Shown piece by piece: positions 17,708 through 25,955 of a stretch of DNA of 52,526 nucleotides. The position numbers were made by a program, and so were the translations under genes. This DNA comes from F1-20-MAGs016 sp046086245 (GTDB lineage: Bacteria; Planctomycetota; Planctomycetia; Pirellulales; UBA1268): the NCBI GenBank assembly GCA_046086245.1, contig JBJSXB010000253.1:1-52526 (forward strand), in the 5' to 3' direction. The stretch's first letter is position 1, and the number at the start of each line of letters is the position of its first letter. The notes beneath the pieces are model-generated. The model was not told where the DNA came from and made no database searches. It worked only from the letters and a program-made list of their open reading frames with translations.

Positions 17708-18214
17708 CTAGACGCGGTCCTGATGCCGGGGCCGGCTCCGGTGGCTCCGGCACTCGACGCACATCCCGCTGACGATCAGGCGGTGCCCCCGGGCGGTGAA
17801 GCGGTGCCGCGCGGCGACGGCGGCACAGATCTTCTCGAGGTCGGCGCTCGAGAACTCGATCAGCTTCTGGCACGAGGTGCAGTGCAGATGGTCGTGCTGG
17901 GGATAGCCGTAGTCGTGTTCGTAGACGCTCCGCCCGGACAGCACCATCTTCTTCAGGAGGCCCGCATCGACCATTTCCGCCAGAGTGCGGTAGACCGTGG
18001 GACGGCTGACGCCGGCACCGGCCGGGGAACGGCGCAGGTCCTCGAGCAATTGCTCGGCGTCGAAATGCTCGTGCCGGCTGGCGACGTGATCGACGATCGA
18101 CTGCCGCTGCCGTGTGACCCGCTTGCCCCGCGCCTGGAGGAACTCGGCGAACCGTTCGCGCGGCGTGAGGGCGACATCGACGGAACCGAGCGAAAAATCG
18201 GCGCTGGTGGTCAT
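17708..18214 (-). CDS. Fur-family metal-dependent regulator
   Basis: A 168-residue ferric-uptake-regulator family protein. The N-terminal winged helix has R-V-T-R-Q-R-Q-S-I and the recognition-helix segment G-V-S-R-P-T-V-Y-R-T-L. The metal-binding and dimerisation half has H-D-H-L-H-C-T-S-C and a second pair C-V-E-C near the end, the two CxxC pairs of the structural zinc site. It could be Fur, PerR or Zur; the sequence does not settle which. No iron-uptake gene adjoins it. The leftward gene follows flgM after a 147-bp gap that holds a long hairpin, so it probably has its own promoter. Confidence 0.9.
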   Translation of the reverse strand: MTTSADFSLGSVDVALTPRERFAEFLQARGKRVTRQRQSIVDHVASRHEHFDAEQLLEDLRRSPAGAGVSRPTVYRTLAEMVDAGLLKKMVLSGRSVYEHDYGYPQHDHLHCTSCQKLIEFSSADLEKICAAVAARHRFTARGHRLIVSGMCVECRSHRSRPRHQDRV

Positions 18215-18314
18215 GACGCGGTCCCGACCGTCGACGATCGATGCGATCGCCGCCGATCGATTGTAGCGTCGGACTCCCGGCTGACCGGTGGAGTCGGCCC
18301 CGCGCTGCGACCGT

Positions 18315-18361
18315 CGTCATCCCGCGCCGCGGACGGCCGAGCCGACCGCGGCGGGATGACG
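18315..18361 (-). terminator. Long hairpin after flgM
   Basis: Arms 18315-18332 and 18346-18361 pair over 16 bp (CGTCATCCCG plus CCGCGG) with a 2-nt bulge in one arm. The 13-nt loop itself holds a CGGC/GCCG mini-stem. It begins one base after the flgM stop codon. No T-run follows, but the position fits a terminator or 3'-end stabiliser for the flhA-fliA-flgM transcript. Confidence 0.5.
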
Positions 18362-18634
18362 TCAGCCGAGCCGATCGAGCAGCCGATCGAGGGCGATATC
18401 GAGCTTCTCCGGGGTCTCGTAGACCCCGGAGGCGATCTCGGCACGGATCGCGGCGACGCGATCGAGACGGATGTCGGAGGCCGCTTCCGCCGCCCGCACC
18501 CCGTCGACCGACAGCGCGACCGAGTCGTGCACCGCGTTGACGCCGCGGCCCGCTGCGGCCTGCGTCGCCTCGGCACCGGCGACACCCTTGACGGCGGCGG
18601 CACCCTGCGTGATCGAGATTCCGAAGATGTTCAT
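18362..18634 (-). CDS. flgM: Anti-sigma-28 factor FlgM
   Basis: A 90-residue protein whose C-terminal third (R-L-D-R-V-A-A-I-R-A-E-I-A-S-G-V-Y) matches the FlgM helix that masks sigma-28: a helix ending in I-x-x-G-x-Y followed by a helix of Asp/Leu/Ile residues. The N-terminal half is Ala/Gly-rich and probably disordered, as in other FlgM proteins, which are exported through the flagellum to release the sigma factor. AAGGAG lies seven bases before the ATG at 18634 and fixes the start. Its neighbour upstream is fliA, its expected target. The identification rests on the short C-terminal motif plus this context. Confidence 0.82.
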   Translation of the reverse strand: MNIFGISITQGAAAVKGVAGAEATQAAAGRGVNAVHDSVALSVDGVRAAEAASDIRLDRVAAIRAEIASGVYETPEKLDIALDRLLDRLG

Positions 18635-18930
18635 GTCAGCACTCCTTGCAGACGACCCGCGACTCCGTTCTCCCCGTCCCCGGGCGCCATACGGAGCCGT
18701 GCGGGGATCGGTTCGAAACCATCGCGGAAACCGTCCGACCCTCCCATTGTTGCCGCGCCATGCCATCGGGGCGAAGCCGAACGTGGTTCACCACGGTTCG
18801 ACCTCCCGGGGACGCGACTTCCCCGGGATCCATGTTCATCGGCCGCGGACCCCGACCGACTCCAGCTTTTTTCCCGACCCCGCCGCGATCGGGGGTCGCC
18901 CCGTCGTCGCGGCCGGAGTGGCCCTCCCGC
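18635..18930 (-). other. fliA-flgM intergenic region with hairpins
   Basis: There is no gene. Reading leftward from the fliA stop there is a GACCCC/GGGGTC stem followed by GGGAAAAAAG, a perfect 8-bp stem CCCGGGGA/TCCCCGGG (18805-18827), and CGTGGT/ACCACG (18782-18795). On the minus strand GCCGATGA at 18843-18836 resembles the sigma-28 -10 element GCCGATAA, but no matching -35 lies at the right distance. flgM may therefore be read both from upstream and from its own promoter. Confidence 0.4.
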
Positions 18931-19722
18931 TCACATCGCGAATTCCGGACGACGTCGCTCCAACTGGTTCTGCAGCCGCTCCACGATCGCACTGTGCATC
19001 TGGCTGACGCGGCTCTCGGAGAGATCGAGGGTCGCCCCGATCTCCTTCATCGTCAGCTCCTCGTAGTAGTAGAGGATGATGATCAGGCGTTCGTTGCGGT
19101 TGAGCCCCTTGGTCACCAACCGCATCAGGTCGGCTTTCTGGATGCGGCGTGTGGGATCCTCCCCCTTTTTGTCCTCGAGGATGTCGATCTCGCGGACATC
19201 CTTCGAGCTGTCTGTCTCACACCATTTCTTGTTGAGGCTGACGAGGCTGGCGGCGTTCGCCTCGACGAGGAGTTTTTCGAAGTCCTCGCGCGAAAGCTGC
19301 ATCTGCTCGGCCACCTCGGCGTCGGACGGCGTGCGGCCGAGTTTCGCCTCCAGCGTCTTGATCGCCTCGTTGAGCTTGCTCGCCTTGGAGCGCACCAACC
19401 GCGGCACCCAATCCATGGTTCGCAGTTCGTCGAGCATCGCACCCCGGATCCGCGGCACGCAGTAGGTCTCGAACTTCACTCCGCGGGCCATGTCGAAGGC
19501 ATCGATGGCATCCATCAGGCCGAACGTCCCCGCCGAGACGAGGTCGTCGAGTTCGACCCCCTCGGGAAGGCGCGACCAGATCCGCTCGCCGTTGTATTTG
19601 ACCAGCGGCAGGTAGACCTCGATGAGCCGGTTCCTAAGCTCGTCCGACGGTGCGGCCTTGAACTGCCGCCACAACTCCTGCACCTCTTCCGGTGCCAGCG
19701 GGGTTGCCGAGTGGTTCGCCAC
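18931..19722 (-). CDS. fliA: Flagellar sigma factor FliA (sigma-28)
   Basis: A 263-residue sigma-70-family factor of the FliA/SigD/WhiG group, which directs transcription of late flagellar genes. Region 2 has L-V-K-Y-N-G-E-R-I-W and D-L-V-S-A-G-T-F-G-L-M-D-A-I-D-A-F, with the FliA-typical E-T-Y-C-V-P-R-I-R-G-A-M-L-D-E-L-R. Region 3 is R-T-P-S-D-A-E-V-A-E-Q-M. Region 4 ends E-L-T-M-K-E-I-G-A-T-L-D-L-S-E-S-R-V-S-Q. The start was set at GTG 19722 because the GGAGG at 19733-19729 touches the ATG at 19728 but is six bases from this GTG; the product would start M-A-N-H-S. flhA lies 168 bp upstream and flgM downstream. Confidence 0.95.
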   Translation of the reverse strand: MANHSATPLAPEEVQELWRQFKAAPSDELRNRLIEVYLPLVKYNGERIWSRLPEGVELDDLVSAGTFGLMDAIDAFDMARGVKFETYCVPRIRGAMLDELRTMDWVPRLVRSKASKLNEAIKTLEAKLGRTPSDAEVAEQMQLSREDFEKLLVEANAASLVSLNKKWCETDSSKDVREIDILEDKKGEDPTRRIQKADLMRLVTKGLNRNERLIIILYYYEELTMKEIGATLDLSESRVSQMHSAIVERLQNQLERRRPEFAM

Positions 19723-19728
19723 GTGCAT

Positions 19729-19733
19729 CCTCC
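19729..19733 (-). promoter_or_regulatory. Shine-Dalgarno that decides the fliA start
   Basis: GGAGG on the minus strand is directly followed by ATG (19728), which leaves no spacer. The GTG at 19722 has a six-base spacer. The short spacing argues for the GTG as the real start. Confidence 0.6.
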
Positions 19734-19890
19734 GTGAAAAAATCGCCATCCGTTGGCTTCCCTCGCGTAGACGGACACCGCACGCGCAACCCCTCGACAT
19801 CGGCGGGCCGGCGCGGTGGCCTTGAACCTTTTTTTTCCCGTCGTCACCGCCGGGCGCTCCGTCAGGAACGCCGCGGCCTCACCCACCTTC

Positions 19891-21951
19891 TCAAGCCGCT
19901 CGCACCTCCTCCGGCACGCCGATCGTGGCGAACACCTCGACCCGCTCTTCCTCGGCCACCTCCTCGGCGGCGAACACGCGCACGCCGGGCAGTACGGTGG
20001 ACAGGGTGTCGCGGACGGCGATCCGGCGCGCAGCCGGGGCGACGATCACCGGTGCCGTGCCCCGGGCGGACCGGGCGCGGACGGCGCGGCGCACCTGCGC
20101 GACGATCGCTGCGGCCGCCCGCGGCCCGGCGGCGAGCCGATCGGCGGCCGGGTCGTCGAGCCTCACGACCGCGAGCACACCGGCGGCATCTCGGCTGCGG
20201 CGACAGGCGCCGCGGAACAGGCTCGCGCGGACGGCGGCGGCGAGCGCCACCGGATCGGTGGTCGTGGCGGCGTGGTCGGCGAGGATTTCGAGCACGTCGG
20301 CGAGCGGTCGGATCGGCAGGCCGTCGCGGAGCAGCGCCTGGAGCGTGCGATGGATGCGCGCCACCGGCAGCAGGTCGGGCACCACGGCCTCGACCAGCGC
20401 CGGCGCCGTTCCACGGAGCGACTCGACGAGGCGCCCGACCGCGTCGCGCGACAGCAGACGGTCGGCATGGAGGCGGAGGCCCGCTTCGAGGCCGGCGGCG
20501 ACGACGGCCCCGGCGTCGAGAATGCGGGCACCGCGGAGACGGGCGGTTTCCGCCGCGGCGGCGCCGAGCCACGTGGCGGCTCGCCCGGTGAGGGGATCGA
20601 CGGCTGCGGTGCCCGCGAGGGGGGGCTCGCTGCCTGCCGCCGGGACGACCAGCAGCTTGCCGCCGGGAATCTCCCCTTCGGCGACATGCTCGTCGGCGAT
20701 CGTGATCCGGTAGCCGCGGTCCGGCAGACCGCCGTCGTCACGGAACGCGACCGCCGGCACCACCAAGCCGATCTCCCCGGCGATGCTCGTCCGCAACGCC
20801 GTGGTGCGGGCGACCAACGGCGCGTCGCCTCCCACGAGCCCCAGCAGGCCGCGGCCGAGGGCGACGACGATCCGCTCGTCGGCGAGCGCCTCCTCCGCGG
20901 GCGTCCGCGCGGCTGCTGCGGCAGCGTTCACCACCGGTGCGGGGGCCACCGTGCCAACCCGCGATGAGCGCCATGCCGCGACGCCGGCGACGACCGCCAT
21001 CGTCGCCAACGGCAGGAAGGGCAAGCCGGACAGCGAGAGCAGGCCGAGAAACACGGCGGTCACCGTCAGCACCTGCGGTCGGGTCGCGAATTGGCGGCCG
21101 AGCTCGCGGGGGATGTCGGTGGCCTGGGAAGACCGCGAGATCAGCAGGCCGGTCGCCACCGACACCAGCAACGACGGAACGGCACTGGCCAGCCCGTCAC
21201 CGATCGTCAGCCGGGAGTAGATCTCGGCGGCGCTCGCCGGCGTCATCCCGCGCTGCAGCACGCCGATCGCCATGCCTCCGACGAGATTGACACCGGTGAT
21301 CACCAGGCCCGCCAGCGCCTCCCCGCGGACGAAGCGGCTGGCGCCGTCCATGGCGGCGAAAAAGTCGGCTTGGCGTTGGAGCTCGGCACGCGCCTGGCGG
21401 GCCTGGTCGCGGGAGATCGCGCCGGCGTGGAGGTCGGCGTCGATGGCCTGCTGCCGCCCGGGCAGCCCGTCGAGGGCGAAGCGCGCCGCGACCTCGCTGG
21501 TGCGCGTCGATCCGGCGGTGATCACCACGAGCTGGATGACGGCGATGATGGCGAAGATCACCCCGCCGACGACGAGGTTGTTGGCGGCGACGAACTCGCC
21601 GAAGGCGCGGACGACCTCGCCGCCGGCCGCGAAACCGTCGTCGGCGGCACGGGCGAGGATCAGCCGCGTCGTGGCGACGTTGAGCACCAGGCGCACCAGC
21701 GTCGAGCCGAGGAGGAACGTGGGGAACAGGCTCATCTCGAGCGGCGTCCGGGCCGCCATCGCCCCGAGGATGGCGAGGACGGAGACGGTGAGATTGGCCG
21801 CGAGGAGCAGATCGACCAGCGGCGCCGGCACCGGCGCGAGGATGACCGCCACCGCCGCCAGCAGCGCGACCGGGATCGCCACGTCGGCGAGTCGCGCCGC
21901 GATGAAGCGGGGGCTGAGCGGTGCGGCGAGCGCGGTGCGGGTCCAGGCCAT
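19891..21951 (-). CDS. flhA: Flagellar export-gate protein FlhA
   Basis: FlhA forms the nonameric export gate of the flagellar type III apparatus. The 686-residue protein has about eight membrane segments in the first 310 residues, the signature region P-L-E-M-S-L-F-P-T-F-L-L-G-S-T-L-V-R-L, and the FHIPEP segment with G-S-T-R-T-S-E-V-A-A-R-F-A-L-D-G-L-P-G-R-Q-Q-A-I-D-A-D. The cytosolic domain starts near residue 330 after a short Ala/Pro linker and ends in helical and beta sequence. Length is typical. fliA lies 168 bp downstream on the same strand; flhB, flhF and flhG are not adjacent. The export gate and sigma-28 genes may thus be co-transcribed. Confidence 0.95.
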   Translation of the reverse strand: MAWTRTALAAPLSPRFIAARLADVAIPVALLAAVAVILAPVPAPLVDLLLAANLTVSVLAILGAMAARTPLEMSLFPTFLLGSTLVRLVLNVATTRLILARAADDGFAAGGEVVRAFGEFVAANNLVVGGVIFAIIAVIQLVVITAGSTRTSEVAARFALDGLPGRQQAIDADLHAGAISRDQARQARAELQRQADFFAAMDGASRFVRGEALAGLVITGVNLVGGMAIGVLQRGMTPASAAEIYSRLTIGDGLASAVPSLLVSVATGLLISRSSQATDIPRELGRQFATRPQVLTVTAVFLGLLSLSGLPFLPLATMAVVAGVAAWRSSRVGTVAPAPVVNAAAAAARTPAEEALADERIVVALGRGLLGLVGGDAPLVARTTALRTSIAGEIGLVVPAVAFRDDGGLPDRGYRITIADEHVAEGEIPGGKLLVVPAAGSEPPLAGTAAVDPLTGRAATWLGAAAAETARLRGARILDAGAVVAAGLEAGLRLHADRLLSRDAVGRLVESLRGTAPALVEAVVPDLLPVARIHRTLQALLRDGLPIRPLADVLEILADHAATTTDPVALAAAVRASLFRGACRRSRDAAGVLAVVRLDDPAADRLAAGPRAAAAIVAQVRRAVRARSARGTAPVIVAPAARRIAVRDTLSTVLPGVRVFAAEEVAEEERVEVFATIGVPEEVRAA

Positions 21952-22247
21952 CGGCGGTTCCGGGAAGGGCAGGTGCCGCGCCGTCGTCTCGGCGCCGCGG
22001 CGGACCGGCCGCGAGGGGGGCGGGACAGTAACGGTCGTGACGGGGAGGGTAAAGCCCTGTCGCGGGCGACCGAGACGAGCCGCCGCGGCTCCCAGTCGGC
22101 CTTGACACGCAGGATCTCCCGAACGGCGCCTGCGGACGCGAGACGGCTACCGGGACGGCCCGCGGGCCGCCGGTTCCGGCGCTCGGGCGGATAGACTCGA
22201 TCGCGTGGTGATGGGTGATCGGACCGTCTGCAGAGGGAGCGCTGGGC

Positions 22248-22670
22248 GTGCGTTTCGAACGAGGTGGCTTCGCCTTCGACTACCCCGACAACTGGTCGGT
22301 GGAGACCGGTGACGGAGAGGCGCTGGTCACCGTGTCGTCACCGGAGGGGGGCTTCTGGACGGTCACGGCGCACGCCCCCGGCGGCGAACCGCTGCGCCTG
22401 GCGGAAGCGGTCGCCCGGCAGATGCGCCGCGAATACGCCGACATCGACGTCGAGGAAGCGTGCGACACCGTCGCCGGCCGTGCGCTGCGTGGCTTCGACT
22501 TCAACTTCTACTGCCTCGATCTCACCAATACCGCCACCGTGCGGGTGCTCGGCACCACCGCCGCGGTCTATCTGTTCTTTTGCCAGGCGGAGGACCGCGA
22601 TTGGGAGCGGATCTCGCACGTGTTCGCCGCGCTCACCACGAGCCTCGTGAGCGGGCTCGGACCGCGCTGA
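22248..22670 (+). CDS. Small conserved protein, PsbP/DcrB-like fold suspected
   Basis: About 140 residues without a signal peptide. It starts R-F-E-R-G-G-F-A-F-D-Y-P-D-N-W-S-V-E, the 'F-x-Y-P-x-x-W' opening typical of PsbP/DcrB/Mog1-like small beta-alpha proteins. It then alternates strands and helices to a final helix I-S-H-V-F-A-A-L-T-T-S-L. AGAGGGAG at 22232-22239 supports the GTG at 22248; an upstream GTG at 22215 is the alternative. A TAGACT hexamer at 22192-22197 may be its -10. It diverges from flhA. No function can be assigned. Confidence 0.65.
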   Translation: MRFERGGFAFDYPDNWSVETGDGEALVTVSSPEGGFWTVTAHAPGGEPLRLAEAVARQMRREYADIDVEEACDTVAGRALRGFDFNFYCLDLTNTATVRVLGTTAAVYLFFCQAEDRDWERISHVFAALTTSLVSGLGPR

Positions 22671-23221
22671 ACCTCGTGGTGTCTACCGCTGCGGACGACG
22701 CCGCGCGCGGGAAGGGCCGTGACGACACGCACCCATGAAACGGGGCGTGCCCCCCGGGCAGGGATCGACCTCCCCCTGGCTGGGGAAACACGGGCCGGTC
22801 GCGGTCGGGCTTCCGGCGGCAGTGGCTGCGAGAGTGGCCGTCGTGAACCGGGGGGCCGGGTGGCGTCGCGGGTGGTCGGCCCTTCCACCGGAGGCAGGTC
22901 CGGTGGCGGATGAAGTGCCGCCCCACCGGGCGGCCCGAGGCGACGGGTTCCGCGACGCCATCCGGTCTTCCCGGCGACGCCGCAGAATCCTACCCCCGGG
23001 TCAACGTGCGATCGCCAACGGAAGTGCTCCCGGGCCGCACAGTTTGCCGCGTCGGCGACGGTTTGGGAGGGTGGCGCGGATGGGAGGGCGCGCGGCCGGA
23101 TGGACACCGAAGAAAAAACGACTTTCCGCTGAAGTTTTCCCCGGGTGAGCCGTCGGACACCCTGCTGCTACACTTCCGCGTCCTCGCCAGGCCCCGCCCC
23201 GCTGCCCCGGTTCGTCCTGCC
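22671..23221 (+). other. 551-bp region without a recognised gene, upstream of terC-like gene
   Basis: Open frames here have no family-like features, and those in frame with the next gene lack any recognisable N-terminal domain. The stretch has several G+C-rich inverted segments, an A-rich stretch near 23109-23118 (GAAGAAAAAA), and TACACT at 23169-23174, 48 bases before the terC-like start. TerC-family genes are often preceded by a manganese (yybP-ykoY) riboswitch. I looked for its conserved GGGGAGUAG-type core and did not find it. Confidence 0.4.
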
Positions 23222-24301
23222 GTGAAGCTTCTCCCCATTCTCGCCGCCGGCGACGTCGCCGCCACCCCGGGCGGCGGCACGATCCAACTGGCCCACTGGA
23301 TCGCCTTCGCCGTCATGGTGGCGATCCTGCTGACGCTCGATCTCACGGTCTTCCACAAGAAATCCCACGAGCCCTCGCTGCGCGAGAGTGCCTTCTGGAC
23401 GTGCTTCTGGGCCGGCCTGGCGCTGTCGTTCAACCTGCTCGTCTGGTGGTGGCTCGGCGCCCAGCCCGCCATCGAGTTCCTCACCGGCTACCTCGTCGAA
23501 TGGTCGTTGTCGATGGACAACGTCTTCGTGTTCGCGGTGGTGTTCGGCTACTTCGGCGTGCCGCTGAAATACCAATACCGCGTGCTCTTCTGGGGGATCC
23601 TCGGTGCGGTGCTCATGCGGCTGTCGTTCGTCCTGCTCGGTGCCGAGTTGGTGGAGCGGTACAAGTGGGTGTTGTGGCTGTTCGGCGGTTTCCTCGTCTA
23701 CACCGGCATCAAGCTCGCGTGGGGGAACGACGATCACGAACCGGGTGACAATTGGTTGATCCGCACCGTGCGACGGGTGGTGCCGGTGGCCAGCCAGCCC
23801 GCGGGAGACAAATTTTTCGTCCGCGAGACGGGGCGGCTGATGGCGACGCCCCTGTTTCTCGTGCTGCTGGTGGTCGAGAGCACCGACGTCCTGTTCGCGG
23901 TCGACAGTGTGCCGGCGATCCTCGGGGTCGTCTCTCCGGGGACACCCCACATGCGATTCATCGCCTTCACGTCGAACGTGTTCGCGATCCTCGGCCTCCG
24001 CGCGCTCTACTTCCTGCTCGCCGGCGTGATGGACCTGTTCCGATTCCTCAACTACGGCCTGTCGGCGGTCCTGATCTTCGTCGGCGGGAAGATGATCGCC
24101 GAGGCGGCGCGGCACAACGAGTGGCTCTCCGGCATCGGGGGATGGGACGCCCATGCCAAGGGGCACCTCGTCCATCCGGCGGTATCGCTGGCGGTGATCG
24201 TCGGCCTCATCGGGGCGAGTGTCGCGGCGTCGCTGATGTATCCGGACCGGAGCGGGCCGGCCATGGCCGAACGCGAGCACGACGACGTCGAGGCCGTCTG
24301 A
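23222..24301 (+). CDS. TerC/Alx-family integral membrane protein
   Basis: A 359-residue membrane protein of the TerC family, linked to tellurite resistance and, in recent work, to manganese export and metalation of exported proteins. About nine membrane segments are visible. The family's acidic motifs are present: E-W-S-L-S-M-D-N-V-F-V-F near residue 95 and V-E-S-T-D-V-L-F-A-V-D-S-V-P-A-I-L near 220. The start was set at GTG 23222, just before a short leader; the frame stays open further upstream (to 22910) but that part is unlike the family. The C-terminus is acidic (E-R-E-H-D-D-V-E-A-V). Confidence 0.92.
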   Translation: MKLLPILAAGDVAATPGGGTIQLAHWIAFAVMVAILLTLDLTVFHKKSHEPSLRESAFWTCFWAGLALSFNLLVWWWLGAQPAIEFLTGYLVEWSLSMDNVFVFAVVFGYFGVPLKYQYRVLFWGILGAVLMRLSFVLLGAELVERYKWVLWLFGGFLVYTGIKLAWGNDDHEPGDNWLIRTVRRVVPVASQPAGDKFFVRETGRLMATPLFLVLLVVESTDVLFAVDSVPAILGVVSPGTPHMRFIAFTSNVFAILGLRALYFLLAGVMDLFRFLNYGLSAVLIFVGGKMIAEAARHNEWLSGIGGWDAHAKGHLVHPAVSLAVIVGLIGASVAASLMYPDRSGPAMAEREHDDVEAV

Positions 24302-24325
24302 AAAGCGCCGGCGCCCAGGTCGGGG

Positions 24326-24331
24326 TAGACT
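24326..24331 (+). promoter_or_regulatory. Possible -10 hexamer for the DUF1501 gene
   Basis: TAGACT lies 47 bases before the preferred ATG at 24378. It is the same hexamer as at 22192-22197. Confidence 0.3.
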
Positions 24332-24377
24332 CCCCGCGGCGGGCGTCGCACCGCATCGCCAACCGGGGGACGTGACG

Positions 24378-25862
24378 ATGCAACCTCGTCGCCATGGCCA
24401 CGATCGGCCACCGCTCCGCGCCGTCGAGCGTTGCACCGCGGGCCCGACGCATGGTGCCCCACCCCGTCGATCGGTCGTCCGCGCCGGTTTGATCGGCCTG
24501 GGGGCCTTGTCACTCGACAGCCTGTTGGCAGCCCGCGCCGCCGCCGGGCACGACCGCCGGCGTGCCGTGATCTCGATTTTTCTCTCCGGCGGGCTCGCCC
24601 AGCACGAGTCGTTCGATCCCAAGCCCGACGCGCCGGTGGAGATGCGCGGCGAGTTCGCCACGATCCCGACACGCACCCCGGGCGTCGTCGTCGGCGAACA
24701 CCTGCCGCTGCTCGCCGACCGCAGCGAGAGCTGGGCGCTGTGCCGGTCGCTCACCCACGCCTCGAACGATCACTCCGCCGCCCATCACATCATGCTCACC
24801 GGGCGATCGGACCTGCCCCCCGGCTTCGACCCGAACGGCCCGAAGAAGTCCGATTGGCCGTCGGTGGCGGCGCTCGCCGCACGGTGGCTGCCGCCCCGCG
24901 GGCCGCTCCCGACGACCACCGTGCTGCCGGAGAAACTCGTCCACGCCACCGGCCGGACGATTCCCGGGCAATTCGGCGGGCTGCTCGGGCCGGCGGCCGA
25001 TCCGTGGTTCGTCGAGTGTTCGGCCTTCAATGCGCGGGGCTACGGTGCGTATCCGGAGTTCGCCTTCCATCACCGCAACGGGCCGATCCACGGGCAGGCA
25101 CCGACGTTCCGGCCGCTCAACCTCTCGATCCCGGAGCCTCTCTCCGGCACGCGCTTGCTCGATCGGGTGGCGCTCCGCGACCAGCTCGACCGACAGCGTG
25201 CCCGGCTGGCGGCGGGAGCCGATGCGGGATCGTTCGATCGTTTCCGGGGCATGGCCACCGCCCTGCTCCTCGACCCGTCGGTCGGGGGCGCGTTCGACAT
25301 CGGCCGTGCCGACCCGCGCCTCGTCGATCGCTACGGCGCCAACTCCTTCGGCTGGTCGCTGTTGCTCGCGGCGCGTCTCGTCGAGGCGGGAGTGGGCTTG
25401 GTACAGGTGAACCTCGGCAACAACGAGACGTGGGACACGCACGAGGCCGCCTGGACCAACCTGCGCCGCTTTCTCCTGCCGCCGCTCGATCGCGCGCTGG
25501 CGGCGCTGCTCGACGACCTGCGCGCGCGCGGGCTTTTCGACGACACGATGGTGGTGATGGCCGGGGAGTTCGGCCGCGCGCCGCGGATCACGACGATCCC
25601 CGGGGCACGCGAGCCGGGACGCGACCATTGGGGGCGCGTCCAGAGCGTGTTCCTCGCCGGCGGCGGGGTGCGCGGCGGCACGGTGGTGGGCCGCTCCGAC
25701 CGGCTCGGCGGGGAGCCGGACGACGCCGCGCAACGTCCCGAGGACCTGGCGGCGACGCTCTATACCGCGCTTGGCATCCCCCTCGACGGCGTTTGGCACG
25801 ACGAATCGGGCCGGCCCTTTCCGGTATGCACCGGGCGGGTGATTCCCGGGCTGGGTCTCTGA
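24378..25862 (+). CDS. DUF1501 (sulfatase-fold) exported protein
   Basis: A 494-residue DUF1501 protein, a family greatly expanded in Planctomycetes and structurally related to alkaline phosphatase/sulfatase enzymes. The N-terminus has R-R-S-V-V-R-A-G-L-I-G-L-G-A, a twin-arginine-like export signal. Core motifs include S-I-F-L-S-G-G-L-A-Q-H-E-S-F-D-P-K-P, S-N-D-H-S-A-A-H-H-I-M-L-T-G, W-D-T-H and M-A-G-E-F-G-R-A-P, which supply His/Asp residues placed like metal ligands. GGGGGA at 24365-24370 sits seven bases before ATG 24378, so that ATG is preferred over GTG 24372. These genes usually pair with DUF1549/DUF1553 cytochrome-like genes; none is adjacent here. Confidence 0.93.
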   Translation: MQPRRHGHDRPPLRAVERCTAGPTHGAPPRRSVVRAGLIGLGALSLDSLLAARAAAGHDRRRAVISIFLSGGLAQHESFDPKPDAPVEMRGEFATIPTRTPGVVVGEHLPLLADRSESWALCRSLTHASNDHSAAHHIMLTGRSDLPPGFDPNGPKKSDWPSVAALAARWLPPRGPLPTTTVLPEKLVHATGRTIPGQFGGLLGPAADPWFVECSAFNARGYGAYPEFAFHHRNGPIHGQAPTFRPLNLSIPEPLSGTRLLDRVALRDQLDRQRARLAAGADAGSFDRFRGMATALLLDPSVGGAFDIGRADPRLVDRYGANSFGWSLLLAARLVEAGVGLVQVNLGNNETWDTHEAAWTNLRRFLLPPLDRALAALLDDLRARGLFDDTMVVMAGEFGRAPRITTIPGAREPGRDHWGRVQSVFLAGGGVRGGTVVGRSDRLGGEPDDAAQRPEDLAATLYTALGIPLDGVWHDESGRPFPVCTGRVIPGLGL

Positions 25863-25955
25863 CGCGCCGTCGTCCCCCGCGCGCCGGGCGTGCTTGCCGG
25901 TGCGGCCGGCGTGGTGTCAATTCAGCGCGTCACGCGCCTCCCCGGGAGCGAATCG

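Noticed and set aside
18836..18843. Sigma-28 promoter for flgM
   Set aside because: The -10-like GCCGATGA is present, but no TAAA-like -35 lies at 11 or 15 bases, so it is kept only as a possibility.
19820..19835. Minus-strand run of eight A bases after flhA as a programmed slippage site
   Set aside because: It lies after the flhA stop codon and before fliA, outside coding sequence.
22767..22781. Minus-strand AGCCAGGGGGAGGTC, similar to the B12-box end of cobalamin riboswitches
   Set aside because: The conserved core (GGGAA and GGTG elements, GCCACTG in the right order and spacing) is not complete, and no suitable leftward gene follows.
22671..23221. Manganese (yybP-ykoY) riboswitch before the TerC-family gene
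   Set aside because: No GGGGAGUAG-type core or paired conserved loop could be found by eye.
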